In this document: positions 8,594-16,971 of the stretch, piece after piece
Numbering within the stretch: position 1 is the stretch's first letter
Layout: every line of letters begins with the position of its first letter
Assembly (NCBI RefSeq): GCF_000720185.1
Contig: NZ_JOIY01000005.1
Coordinates: 152,719-216,718, forward strand
DNA: 64,000 bases
Source: Streptomyces sp. NRRL S-340
GTDB lineage: Bacteria; Actinomycetota; Actinomycetes; Streptomycetales; Streptomycetaceae
Direction: 5' to 3'
Position numbers and translations under genes: made by a program
Notes under the pieces: generated by a model
Databases searched by the model: none
What the model saw: the letters and a program-made list of their open reading frames with translations, nothing else
Told to the model about the DNA's origin: nothing

Positions 8594-9358
8594 GTGACCA
8601 ACGTTGTCAGCAGCGCCCGACACGAGCGGCCCCAGCCGGGCCGCCGCGTGCGGGTCCCCACGTACTACCGCATCAAGCAGCACGTTCTGGAAATGACGGA
8701 GGCGCTGGTGCCCGGCTCCCGTATGCCCGCCGAGCGATTACTCGCCCTCCGGTTCGACGCCTCGCGTACCACCGTCCGGCTCGCCCTCCAGGAACTCGCG
8801 AGGGAGGGCCGGCTCGACCGGGTGCACGGGAAAGGCACGTTCGTGGCCCGGCCGAAACTGAGACGTACTCTCCGGCTCACCTCCTACACCGAGGAGATGA
8901 GTGCCCAGGGCCTGCGGCCCGCCACCCGGATCCTGGACATCGGCGAGACCGGGCCGGACGCACGGCTCTCCCGGCTGCTCGGCCTCGGCCCCGGCGAACG
9001 CGTACTGCGCGTCGAACGGCTGCGCCTGGCCGACGGCGAACCCACCTCCCTGGAGACCACCCACCTGCCCGCCGGCCGGTTCCCGTCCCTGCCGCAGTCG
9101 TTGGCGGTCCACGGCTCCCTGTACACCGCACTCACCGAGGACCACGGCGTGCGCCTGGCAGAGGCCGAGGAGACCATCGAGGCCGCCGTCGCCACCCCGC
9201 GCGAGGCCGCCCTCCTCGCCACCGACGTCGGCCTTCCGATGCTGCTGCTCACCCGCCACACCCGCGACGCCGACGGCCTCCCGGTGGAATGGACACGCTC
9301 CGTCCACCCCGGCTCCCGGCACACCTTCACGGTGCCCCTGACACCTCCCCGGCGCTGA
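8594..9358 (+). CDS. DasR-like GntR/HutC regulator with a TTA codon
   Basis: A 254-residue GntR regulator of the HutC subfamily that aligns from memory almost end to end with Das[11 protein letters not shown] at the N-terminus, [29 protein letters not shown] as the wing, [13 protein letters not shown] at the domain junction, and [21 protein letters not shown] in the effector domain. DasR senses GlcN-6-P and controls GlcNAc use and development. The GTG at 8594 is chosen because GGGAAGG lies 7 nt upstream and the length then equals DasR; GTG 8570 is the alternative. Leucine 49 is encoded by TTA (8738-8740), rare in Streptomyces, so translation may need bldA. It is likely a paralogue rather than DasR itself, because no das or nag genes adjoin. 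Confidence 0.88.
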   Translation: MTNVVSSARHERPQPGRRVRVPTYYRIKQHVLEMTEALVPGSRMPAERLLALRFDASRTTVRLALQELAREGRLDRVHGKGTFVARPKLRRTLRLTSYTEEMSAQGLRPATRILDIGETGPDARLSRLLGLGPGERVLRVERLRLADGEPTSLETTHLPAGRFPSLPQSLAVHGSLYTALTEDHGVRLAEAEETIEAAVATPREAALLATDVGLPMLLLTRHTRDADGLPVEWTRSVHPGSRHTFTVPLTPPRR

Positions 9359-9432
9359 ACCGCCCACTGCGCCGGACCCACGTCCCCCGACTCCCCGCCC
9401 CCGCAGCCCCACCACACCGATCCAGGGATGTC

Positions 9433-9459
9433 ATGACAAGCACGACGAGATGGGCATGA
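9433..9459 (+). CDS. Eight-codon upstream ORF
   Basis: ATG plus seven codons (MTSTTRWA) ends one base before the GTG of the next gene and has AGGG upstream. It may couple translation of the NB-ARC regulator by ribosome reinitiation. It is too short to prove as a gene. Confidence 0.35.
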   Translation: MTSTTRWA

Positions 9460-9460
9460 C

Positions 9461-10813
9461 GTGACCGACACCACCACACTGGAGGCGCTCGCCGCGACTC
9501 TGGTCCACGCCCGGGAGGCGGCCTGCCTCACCCAGGAGGACCTGGCCCGCCGGTCCGGACTGAGCGTACGGGCCATCCGCAACCTGGAGACCGGACACAC
9601 CGCCCGGCCCCGCAAGCAGTCCCTGCGCCTGCTCGCCCAGGCGCTCGGCCTGCCGCCCGCGGACGTCGGACGCCTGCTGCGCACCCCCCGGCCCGAACAC
9701 CGCCCCGGGCCACGGTCCTTGGCCCTCTCCGCGGAACTCCCCGCCGCCCCCCGCCCCCACCTGGCCGGCAGAGAACCTCTCCTGGACCGGCTGCACGCCC
9801 ACCTCGTCGCACAGGAACACCCCGACCGCGGGCGGCTCGCCGTCGTGGTGGGGCCGCCGGGCGCCGGGAAGACCGCACTGATCCTTCGCGCCGCCCACAC
9901 CGTGCGCGCCCGGTTCCCCGACGGCCAGGTCTTCGTCGACCTGCACCCGGCGGGCGCCGCCCCGCTCACCCCCGACCGGCTCGTCCGCCGCGTCCTGCGC
10001 TCCCTGGGCGGTACGCCCGACACGGACGGCCCGGACGAAGCCGGCGCACGACTGCGCGACGTCCTCAGCAGGCGGCGCGTCCTCGTCGTCCTCGACAACG
10101 CCGCGACCGAGGCGCACATACGCCCGCTGCTCGTCGACGACGTGCGCAGCGCGGTCCTCGTCGCCGCCCGGCGCGAACTGCCCGCCCTGCCCGACCGGTT
10201 GGAGCTACGGATCGGCGCACTCGACCGGCCCGACGCCCACCGTGTGCTGGAGGACCTGGCCGGCGCCGCGCGCACCCGGGCGGAACGCTCCGCGGCGATG
10301 GACGTCGTGGAGTCCTGCGCACGGCTGCCGCTGGCCCTGCACATCGCCGGGCTCTGGCTCACCACCCGCCCCCACCGCTCGCTGCGTGACCTCGCCCACC
10401 GCCTGGCCGACGAGGAACAGCGCCTGCGCTTCCTGCGCGTGGGGGACCTGTCCTTGCAGGACAGCGTCGCCGCCTACCACCAAGGACTGCCCCCGCAGGT
10501 CACCGCCGCGCTGGAGCGACTGGCGGCGCTGCGCGGCGACTTCGGCACCGACGAGGTGACGGCCCGCGTCACACCGTCGAGGGAACACGCCGCCGACCTC
10601 CTCGACGAACTGCTCCACCGCCAGGTCACCCACGTCAGCGCCGCCGACGGCCCGGATGGGACCCGCTACCGCCTGCACGACGCCGTACGTCTGTACGCGG
10701 CCCACTGTCTCGCCGGCCCGCCCGGCCACACCGCGAGGACGGCCCCGCCCGCCCTGCCCCGGCAGCGCCTCCCGCAGCGCCGCAGGGACCCCCGGCTGCG
10801 CGCCACCACCTGA
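9461..10813 (+). CDS. XRE-NB-ARC (STAND) regulator
   Basis: A 450-residue protein with an N-terminal XRE-type HTH (residues 15-65, LTQEDLARRSGLSVRAIRNLE), then a NTPase core with Walker A GPPGAGKTA near residue 130, Walker B VLVVLDNA near 207, and LPLALHIAGLW, typical of NB-ARC/AfsR-type STAND ATPases. The C-terminus holds a winged-helix block and then a short basic tail without TPR repeats, so it is shorter than AfsR relatives. Such proteins are ATP-dependent transcription switches. No target gene is obvious nearby. Domain calls are firm; the role is inferred from the family. Confidence 0.8.
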   Translation: MTDTTTLEALAATLVHAREAACLTQEDLARRSGLSVRAIRNLETGHTARPRKQSLRLLAQALGLPPADVGRLLRTPRPEHRPGPRSLALSAELPAAPRPHLAGREPLLDRLHAHLVAQEHPDRGRLAVVVGPPGAGKTALILRAAHTVRARFPDGQVFVDLHPAGAAPLTPDRLVRRVLRSLGGTPDTDGPDEAGARLRDVLSRRRVLVVLDNAATEAHIRPLLVDDVRSAVLVAARRELPALPDRLELRIGALDRPDAHRVLEDLAGAARTRAERSAAMDVVESCARLPLALHIAGLWLTTRPHRSLRDLAHRLADEEQRLRFLRVGDLSLQDSVAAYHQGLPPQVTAALERLAALRGDFGTDEVTARVTPSREHAADLLDELLHRQVTHVSAADGPDGTRYRLHDAVRLYAAHCLAGPPGHTARTAPPALPRQRLPQRRRDPRLRATT

Positions 10814-11057
10814 GCGGGACGGACGCCCGATCGGGGGCGTGTGCCGGCCGAGGCACTGCCGCGCGGCCTTCCGTACGCGGTGGTCCGGGCCGGCGGCCGA
10901 GGCGGGACGGCCGCTGGGGAAGGGGCCCCGGCGGCGGCCCCGGGCGAATGCCGCGCGGCGGCCGCCGCTCGCCGTCCGCCCCGACCGGCGGCACGCCACC
11001 GCCTCGGCCGTCCGGCGGTGTGCCGGCAGCCCGGGGCGTCCCGGCGCATGCCGAGCC

Positions 11058-11290
11058 CTGCCGTCCGTCCGCGTGCCGGGAGTCTCGGCGGTCCGCGCGT
11101 GTGCTGAGTCGTGCCGTCGGTCCGGGTGCCGGGAGTCTCGGCGGTCCGCGCGTGTGCCGAGCGTGCGCCGTCCGTCCGGGTGCCGGGAGTCTCGGCCGTC
11201 CGCGCGTGTGCCGAGCCTGCGCCGTCCGTCCGCGTGTCGGGAGTCTCGCTGGTCCGCGCCTTCGCCGAGCCCGTGCCGTCCGTATGCCGT
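11058..11290. repeat. 54-bp tandem repeat, four copies
   Basis: Four units begin at 11073, 11126, 11180 and 11234 (periods 53, 54 and 54 bp), each containing GTGCCGGGAGTCTCGG and GTCCGCGCGTGTG with a few changes; the last copy is more diverged. All six frames stay largely open because of base composition, but none has a credible ribosome site or gene-like ends. The whole 10,814-11,432 gap otherwise holds no recognised gene. Confidence 0.8.
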
Positions 11291-11432
11291 GCTCCGCGTA
11301 CGGTGCCGACGTATTCCGGCATATCACCACGGAACTCCCCGGCCTTCCGCCATACTCGACGCGTCATCCCCCCACGAGGCCGTGCCGGGACCGACCCGCG
11401 TCGCGGCCCCCGACACCCCTGTGGAGCACACG

Positions 11433-11843
11433 ATGCGCACGCAGCTCGCGGCAGGTCTCGGCACCCTCCTGCTCGCCGCCACGTTTCCCGGCCAGGCCGC
11501 GACCGCCGGGGCCCAGGCCGCCGCGGACCCCACCAGCCACTTCGACGTCCCCTACGGCAGCACCTACACCCGGGGCACCCTGACCTGGCACAACCGGTCG
11601 GTGAGCATCTCCGGTGAACACAAGTCCGTGAGCCCGACGTCCTGCCGGACGACCTGGCTGACGACGTACAGCGGCACGAAGCCCCTCGGGGCCGACGGCT
11701 ACCGCCCCTCCGTGTGCAACGCGTCGGCGAAGTTCACCTTCTCCGTCGTGGCCGACGCCCCCGGCGGGGCCACCCGGGTCAAGGTCTGCCTCGACCACAA
11801 GGGCATCGAGGACCTCGCCTGCAAGTACTACAGGCGCCCCTGA
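11433..11843 (+). CDS. Small secreted protein, function unknown
   Basis: A 136-residue protein starting MRTQLAAGLGTLLLAATF, a Sec signal peptide that probably ends after AGAQA near residue 33. The mature part of about 100 residues has four cysteines (in SPTSC, PSVC, KVCL and LACK), suggesting two disulfides, and a beta-rich composition. I do not recognise the family. The ATG fits the signal peptide; the ribosome site is weak (GTGGAG). It stands alone between a repeat block and the leader of an exporter gene. Confidence 0.7.
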   Translation: MRTQLAAGLGTLLLAATFPGQAATAGAQAAADPTSHFDVPYGSTYTRGTLTWHNRSVSISGEHKSVSPTSCRTTWLTTYSGTKPLGADGYRPSVCNASAKFTFSVVADAPGGATRVKVCLDHKGIEDLACKYYRRP

Positions 11844-11901
11844 CCGGCCCGCTCGTCGGCACAGGCACCGGTCTCCCCGACCCCCGTTGCTCCGGCGGGC
11901 C

Positions 11902-11932
11902 TTGACCCGCAGCCGGCACGCCCTGATATGGT
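11902..11932 (+). promoter_or_regulatory. Promoter for the exporter leader
   Basis: TTGACC (11902-11907) and TATGGT (11927-11932) are separated by 19 bp. This would start transcription about 300 nt before the MFS start codon at 12241, giving an unusually long leader. Confidence 0.5.
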
Positions 11933-12046
11933 CCATCCGATTCCCGGGGCCGCACTCGACGGTCCCCGGACCCGGCCTCACCGAGCCGTCGCGGACCTCA
12001 CCGCCCTCGTATCCGACGAACCACCGCCCCTTCGGGCGCGTTCCTC

Positions 12047-12244
12047 GTGCTTTTGGTGTACGCGACAGCGACCGGCCCCCGACCGACGGGCGGGCGCGGC
12101 AGGCCACCCGCACAGCACACCCCACCGGCGACCGCCCGGTGGGGTTTCGCTGTTTCTCCACCCGGCACCGCCCGCCGAGCGCTGCCGGCCGACCACCAGT
12201 TCGCCGCGGCCCGGCCGCGGCCCACCCTCCGGGAGCCCGTATGA
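12047..12244 (+). CDS. Possible leader ORF ahead of the exporter
   Basis: A GTG-started frame (first residues MLLVYATATGPR) runs 65 codons to a TGA that overlaps the exporter ATG as ATGA. It passes through the terminator hairpin at 12120-12144. No clear ribosome site precedes the GTG. It could be the leader of a ribosome-sensing attenuator or chance; composition alone does not decide. Confidence 0.35.
   Translation: MLLVYATATGPRPTGGRGRPPAQHTPPATARWGFAVSPPGTARRALPADHQFAAARPRPTLREPV
12120..12150 (+). terminator. Leader terminator with an alternative pairing
   Basis: CCCCACCGG (12120-12128) pairs with CCGGTGGGG (12136-12144) over a 7-nt loop, followed by TTTCGCTGTTT. CGGGCGG at 12087-12093 can instead pair with CCGCCCG at 12132-12138, which would break the terminator. 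This is the layout expected of an attenuator. Confidence 0.55.
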
Positions 12245-13563
12245 CCTCCACCTCTCCCCAGCGACCACCGGCAGAACCCACGCAGGACGGAGCCCCCACC
12301 GCGTCCGGTGGTACGGGAGCGGACGGCGGGCCGCCGCGGAAGGTGCCGCTGCGCCGCCTCCCCGGATTCCGCTGGTTCTGGATGTCCCGCGCGGTCTCCG
12401 GGCTCGGTTCCGCCGTGACGGCGGTGGCCCTGCCCGTGCTGACCTTCCAGGAGACCCGCTCGCCGCTGCTGGTCTCGCTGGTCGCGGCGGCCGGAACCCT
12501 GCCCTACGTGGTCTTCGGGCTGATCGCGGGTGCCGTCGCCGACCGGACCGACCGACGGCGGCTGATGATCGCCGCCGACTGGCTCAACGCGGCCTGCCTC
12601 GCCTCGGTCCCGTTCGCCGCCGCCCTCGGCGTGCTGACGGCCGGTCACCTCCTGGCCGTCGCGTTCACCTCCGCCGCACTCGGGCTCTTCTTCGACGCGG
12701 GCGTCTACGGATTCGTCCCCGACGTCGTCGGAAAGGACCATCTGGCGGCGGCCAACAGCGCCCTGTACGGCACCGAGACCGTCGTCCGTATCGCAGGCAA
12801 CGCGCTGGCGGGCGGCCTGATCCTGCTCCTCCGGCCCGCCGGCACCCTGGCCCTGGACGGCCTGTCCTTCGCCGTGTCCGCGCTGCTCGTCAGGGCCGTC
12901 TCCCGCACCGAGGGACGCCCCGGCGCACCGGCGGCACGGCGTGCCGGGTTCCGGGAGTCCGTAGGCGAAGGCCTCCGCTTCCTGCTCGGGCACCCCACGT
13001 TGCGCGTCATGACTCTCGTCGGCACCCTCCAGTCGTTCTCCGGCGGGGCGATCGTCGGCCAGCTCGCCGTCTTCGCCGACCGGGTGCTGGGCATCCACGG
13101 TTCCGACGGGCGGATCGGGCTGCTGTACATGGCGTGGAGCGCCGGGGGCATCGGCGGGTCCCTGCTGCTGCCCCGGCTGCGGCGCCGCTTCACCGCCTTC
13201 CCGCTGCTGCTCGGGGTCCTGCCGGTGGGGGCGGTGCTCGGCCTGGTCGTGGTGCGCACCTCCGACTGGCGGGTGGCCCTGCCCGCCCTGGCGGCGTGGG
13301 GATCGGCGTACCTCGTGGTCCTGGTGAACACGATGACCTACTCCCAGGAGGTGACCCCGCCCGGACTGCAGGGGCGGGTCAACACCACCCGCCGGATGCT
13401 CTCCTCGGGCCTGGGCGTGCCGCTCGGCGCCCTGGTGGCGGGTACCCTCACGGTCCGCGCCGGCGTCCAGGCCGGGATGTCCACCGCGGTCGCCGCGATC
13501 GCCCTGGCCGCGGCCGTCGTCTGGGGCGTCCACGCGCGCCGGTGGACACGGCCGCGGAACTAG
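12241..13563 (+). CDS. MFS exporter with a long 5' leader
   Basis: A 440-residue transporter with about 12 transmembrane segments of the MFS_3/enterobactin exporter-like branch (FRWFWMSRAVSGLGSAVTAVALP; later ADRTDRRRLMIAADW, the motif A-like loop). The first 40 residues are hydrophilic and Pro/Gly rich. The ATG at 12241 has GGGAG 7 nt upstream. The leader carries a promoter, a putative upstream ORF and a terminator with an antiterminator alternative, a layout known from antibiotic-induced exporters in actinobacteria. An efflux role is likely; substrates are unknown. Confidence 0.85.
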   Translation: MTSTSPQRPPAEPTQDGAPTASGGTGADGGPPRKVPLRRLPGFRWFWMSRAVSGLGSAVTAVALPVLTFQETRSPLLVSLVAAAGTLPYVVFGLIAGAVADRTDRRRLMIAADWLNAACLASVPFAAALGVLTAGHLLAVAFTSAALGLFFDAGVYGFVPDVVGKDHLAAANSALYGTETVVRIAGNALAGGLILLLRPAGTLALDGLSFAVSALLVRAVSRTEGRPGAPAARRAGFRESVGEGLRFLLGHPTLRVMTLVGTLQSFSGGAIVGQLAVFADRVLGIHGSDGRIGLLYMAWSAGGIGGSLLLPRLRRRFTAFPLLLGVLPVGAVLGLVVVRTSDWRVALPALAAWGSAYLVVLVNTMTYSQEVTPPGLQGRVNTTRRMLSSGLGVPLGALVAGTLTVRAGVQAGMSTAVAAIALAAAVVWGVHARRWTRPRN

Positions 13564-13663
13564 GGTCTCGGGTTCGGGCCATGCCGGGCCCGGGGGGTCT
13601 GGCACCGCACGACGCAGGGGGCGGCGCGCCCGGCACCGCCCCCTGCGTGGAGGTGACCGCGGA

Positions 13664-15253
13664 TCAGCCGACCGGCGCGGCGGCGTCGGACTCCTCGGCG
13701 AGCCGTTCCATGCCGCTGGTCGTCTTCAGCGGCTTCTCCTTGAGGAACACGACCGTGATCAGCGCCAGCAGCGCACAGGGCGCGGCCACCAGGAACAGGT
13801 CGGCGGTGGCGACCCCGTAGGCGTGCTCGACGATCGAACGCATCGGGCCGGGCAGGGACTTCATGTCCGGCACCCCGCTGCCGCCACCCTGCTGCCGACC
13901 CGCGGGGGCCGTGACGCCCGCCGCCTTCAGGCCCTTGGCCAGCTCCGTGGTGACCCGGTGCGCGAGGATCGCGCCCAGGACGCTGGTGCCGACCGTGCCG
14001 CCCATGCTGCGGAAGAAGGACAGCACCGACGTGGCGGCGCCCAGCTCGGCGGCCGGCACGTCGTTCTGCGCGGCCAGCACCAGGTTCTGCATCAGCATGC
14101 CGACGCCGATCCCGAGCACCGCCATGTAGAGGCTGAGCAGGGCGAAGGGCGTGTCGGCGTCGATGGTGGAGAGCAGGGCCAGGCCGACGGTCATCGTGAC
14201 CGCGCCCGCCACCAGGTACCGCTTCCACCGTCCGGTCCTGCTGATCACCTGACCCGCGACGGTCGACGACACCAGCAGGCCGAGGATCATGGGCAGGCTC
14301 ATCAGACCGGCGACGGTCGGCGACTTGCCCAGCGATATCTGGAAGTACTGCGAGAGGAAGACCGTACCGCCGAACATGGCGACACCGACGAAGAGGCTCG
14401 CGACCGTCGTGAGCGTCACCGTCCGGTTGCGGAAGATGCCGAGCGGGATCACCGGCTCCGCGGTGCGCGCCTCCACGAAGACGGCGGCGACGAGCAGCAG
14501 CGCTCCGCCTGCGGTGAGCGCGGCCGTCTGCCAGGAGGCCCAGTCGAACTGGTTGCCCGCCAGCGAGACCCAGATGAGCAGGGCGCAGACACCGGCCACG
14601 ATGAGGAAGGCACCCAGGAAGTCGATCCTCACCTCGCGCCGGACGGTGGGCAGGGTCAGCGTGCGCTGCAGCAGCACGATGGCCAGCAGCGCGAACGGCA
14701 CGCCGATGAAGAAGCACCAGCGCCAGCCCAGCCAGGAGGTGTCGACCAGGACACCGCCGACCAGCGGCCCGGCCACCGTGCCGACCGCGAAGACGGCGCC
14801 GAACATGCCGGCGTACTTGCCCAGCCTGCGCGGCGGGATGACGGAGGCCATGACGACCTGGGCCAGCGCGGTCAGGCCGCCCGCGCCGATGCCCTGCACC
14901 ACCCGGCTGAAGATCAGCAGACCCACGCCGTGGGAGAAGCCGGCCAGCAGCGACCCGACGACGAACATGCTGAGCGACAGCTGGAGCAGCAGCTTCTTGT
15001 TGTAGAGGTCCGACAGCTTGCCCCACAGCGGCACCGTCGCCGTCATGGACAGCAGCTCGGCGGTCACCACCCAGGTGTACGCGGACTGGCTGGCACCGAG
15101 GTCGGCGATGATGGTGGGCAGGGCGTTGGACACCACGGTGCCCGCCAGGATCGCCACGAACATGCCGGCCATCAGGCCCGACATGGCCTGGAGTATCTGA
15201 CGGTTGGTCATGGCGGCGGGAGACGCCTCTGCGGGCGCCGGTGGTGAGGTCAC
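13664..15253 (-). CDS. DHA2 family (EmrB/QacA) multidrug exporter
   Basis: A 529-residue, 14-TMS drug:proton antiporter. Seen features are LSDLYNKK (motif A), LLIFSRVVQGIGAGGL (motif B-like), GPLVGGVLVDTSWLGWRWCFFIGVPF (motif C and the DHA2 signature), and a long last loop before TM14. The GTG start at 15253 is chosen because the reading TSPPAPAEASPAA leads into MTNRQILQAM with GAAAGAG upstream; the internal ATG at 15211 is an alternative. A TetR gene lies immediately upstream on the same strand with a 74-bp gap and probably represses it. The substrate is not predictable. Confidence 0.9.
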   Translation of the reverse strand: MTSPPAPAEASPAAMTNRQILQAMSGLMAGMFVAILAGTVVSNALPTIIADLGASQSAYTWVVTAELLSMTATVPLWGKLSDLYNKKLLLQLSLSMFVVGSLLAGFSHGVGLLIFSRVVQGIGAGGLTALAQVVMASVIPPRRLGKYAGMFGAVFAVGTVAGPLVGGVLVDTSWLGWRWCFFIGVPFALLAIVLLQRTLTLPTVRREVRIDFLGAFLIVAGVCALLIWVSLAGNQFDWASWQTAALTAGGALLLVAAVFVEARTAEPVIPLGIFRNRTVTLTTVASLFVGVAMFGGTVFLSQYFQISLGKSPTVAGLMSLPMILGLLVSSTVAGQVISRTGRWKRYLVAGAVTMTVGLALLSTIDADTPFALLSLYMAVLGIGVGMLMQNLVLAAQNDVPAAELGAATSVLSFFRSMGGTVGTSVLGAILAHRVTTELAKGLKAAGVTAPAGRQQGGGSGVPDMKSLPGPMRSIVEHAYGVATADLFLVAAPCALLALITVVFLKEKPLKTTSGMERLAEESDAAAPVG

Positions 15254-15327
15254 GACAGCTCTTTCGACACGGGTGGACGGGTGGAGCGGACAGGAAGGGA
15301 CGGCCCTGCGGCCGGTCCGGGCAGGCG

Positions 15328-16005
15328 CTACGCCCGGGCGCCGGGCGCCGGTGGCGTCGGCAGTCCCGCGGCGAGCAGTGCGAAGACCTCGCGGAAGACG
15401 TCGGCGAAGGCGGCTTCCTCCTGGCGGGAGCACCAGTGCTCCACGCTGACCCGCACGGCGGCGCTCGCGATGGCGGCCACCAGACGCGGATAGAGGTCGA
15501 GAGGGGCGGGCGGGTCCTCGGTCTCCCCGGCCGGCCGGCCGGGCGAGCCGGCGCCCGCGGCCAGGCGCGTGGCGACGGCCTCGGCGAGCCGGGTCTCGTA
15601 CGCCATGTGGGCCCCGAGGCTGCGGACCAGGAGGTGTGGTGCGGCATGCAGGACATCGACGTGCAGGGTCCACAGCTCGTGCTGCTGCTCGACGCCGACC
15701 AGTTCCGCCGCCACGGCGTCGCGGACGGCCTCCAGCGGGGAGAGCGCGGCGGGGGCGTGGAGCACGGCGCGCCGGACCCGGGTGCCGGCGTCCGCGTCGA
15801 GGATCAGGAAGGCGTCCTCCCGCGACTCGAAGTAGTTGAAGAACGTACGCACGGACACGCCCGCCGCGGCGCTGATGGCCTCCACGGTGACCTTGTCCGC
15901 CCCGTGCTCGGCGGCCAGCCGTACGGCGGCCTCGGTGAGAGCGGCGCGCGTCGCCCGCTTCTTCCGCTCACGCAGTCCGCCCCCAGCGGTCTCTTCCTTC
16001 GCCAC
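15328..16005 (-). CDS. TetR family regulator of the DHA2 exporter
   Basis: A 225-residue TetR protein with an N-terminal HTH (AALTEAAVRLAAEHGADKVTVEAISAAAGVSVRTFFNYF, residues about 20-60) and a variable ligand-binding domain. I place the start at GTG 16005 because TTGCAT, a 16-bp spacer and TAACAT put the transcription start on that GTG, giving a leaderless mRNA; ATGs at 16014 and 16023 are alternatives. Four ATGCA/TGCAT pentamers in the promoter are the likely operator. It precedes the exporter on the same strand and probably autoregulates and represses it. Confidence 0.85.
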   Translation of the reverse strand: MAKEETAGGGLRERKKRATRAALTEAAVRLAAEHGADKVTVEAISAAAGVSVRTFFNYFESREDAFLILDADAGTRVRRAVLHAPAALSPLEAVRDAVAAELVGVEQQHELWTLHVDVLHAAPHLLVRSLGAHMAYETRLAEAVATRLAAGAGSPGRPAGETEDPPAPLDLYPRLVAAIASAAVRVSVEHWCSRQEEAAFADVFREVFALLAAGLPTPPAPGARA

Positions 16006-16009
16006 GATG

Positions 16010-16045
16010 TGCATGTTATGCAAAAATGCAGATCATGCAAATTGG
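16010..16045 (-). promoter_or_regulatory. TetR promoter/operator with TGCA repeats
   Basis: TGCAT or ATGCA occurs at 16010, 16018, 16026 and 16035, spaced 8-9 bp. TGCAT-GTT-ATGCA (16010-16022) and TGCA-AAAA-TGCA (16019-16030) are perfect dyads. They overlap the minus-strand -10 TAACAT. Confidence 0.6.
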
Positions 16046-16322
16046 AGCCGGGACCGTCGGCCGACGGGCACCGGGGTGACGGCGACGGCCGGGTGCGCGC
16101 CCGCGGCACGGGCCCCGGGCACGGCCGGCAGGCCGACCCCGCCGAGTCCGTTCACCACGGGGAGCGGCCGGGTCCCCGGCGCGCGGTGTTGACGGTGGCC
16201 CCGGCGCCCGTCAGGGCCGCGCAGCCGAACAGGGAGGCGACGGTGAAGGACACGTCGGAGGGGATCGGCACCGCCGACTCCCGGGCCACGACGGCATGTT
16301 CGGAGAAGACCGGGACGCCCGG
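16033..16322 (-). pseudogene. Inverted middle part of a zinc alcohol dehydrogenase pseudogene
   Basis: The minus strand encodes the central part of a class III-like Zn-dependent alcohol dehydrogenase: GVPVFSEHAVVARESAVPIP, then SLFGCAALTGAGATVNTA, then after a frameshift VVNGLGGVGLPAVPGARAAG, the NAD-binding turn. The zinc-binding N-terminal third is missing. The continuation of the same enzyme lies next to it on the opposite strand, so this piece has been inverted. Not functional. Confidence 0.75.
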
Positions 16323-16914
16323 TGGGGGTGGGCCCGTTCGCCGGAGGCGTCGGTGAGCAGGGACCGGCCGGACGCGAGCTGGCCCTGCGGCGCGGCGCCA
16401 CCCACGCCTTCGCCCCGGACGAGGCGGCGGAGGCCGTGCGTGACCTGACCGGCGGGGGAGCGGAGGTGGCGATCGAGGCGGCCGGCAGTCCGCGGGTGGT
16501 GGCCGCGTGCCCGGACACGGTCGGCCGCGGCGGCACGGTCGTCCCGGCCGGCCTCCCGGCTCCCGGCCGGACACCGGAGGTGCCTGCGCCGGCGTTCGCG
16601 GGGGAGCATCGCCGGCTACTCCATGGGCGATGCGGTGCCGCGCCGCGACATCCCGCGCTTCCCCGGCCTGGGGCGAGCCGGTCCGAAACCAGTCGGGGAA
16701 CCGTATACCCGCTCCCTCGCCCTCGACGACCTCTCAAGACGGCCCTGGAGGAACTCGCCCAGGCCCTGTCGTCACGTTCCCGTCGTCCGCCCGCGGGGCA
16801 GACGGGAACGTGACGACAGGGCCTGGGACCGCGCGGTGCGCCAGGTCGTCGACACCTCCGGCGTGCCGTACGCGACCGGGCGGGGCGTGAGGACCCCGGA
16901 CACCGCGCGCTGAA
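16322..16914 (+). pseudogene. C-terminal part of the same alcohol dehydrogenase pseudogene
   Basis: The plus strand continues the enzyme from GRELALRRGATHAFAPDEA through GGGAEVAIEAAGSPRVV and VGRGGTVVPAGLP. After a frameshift near 16605 come SMGDAVPRRDIPRFPGLG and LALDDL, then another shift (ALEELAQ), and finally AVRQVVDTSG after an inserted hairpin. At least three frame breaks rule out function. Joined to the inverted piece at 16033-16322 it rebuilds the order of a mycothiol- or glutathione-dependent-type dehydrogenase, minus its N-terminus. Confidence 0.75.
16758..16827. repeat. Perfect 27-bp inverted repeat inside the dehydrogenase pseudogene
   Basis: The arm 16758-16784 (beginning CCCAGGCCCTGTCGTCACG) is perfectly complementary to 16801-16827, with a 16-nt loop. 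It interrupts the pseudogene between ELAQ and AVRQVV, so it appears inserted there. It may be a small palindromic mobile element (MITE or REP-like) or a terminator. Confidence 0.8.
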
Positions 16915-16971
16915 CACGGCGGCCCGCCGGCGCGAACCGGCACGGCGCCCCGCCCGCCGGCCCGCCTCCCC

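Noticed and set aside
10666..11367. Repeat-containing frames over the 54-bp tandem repeat
   Set aside because: Open on several frames of both strands with no start signals; treated as noncoding repeat.
16758..16827. Hairpin as an ordinary terminator of the dehydrogenase
   Set aside because: It lies before the last coding residues of the pseudogene, so it seems inserted rather than terminal; kept as an element.
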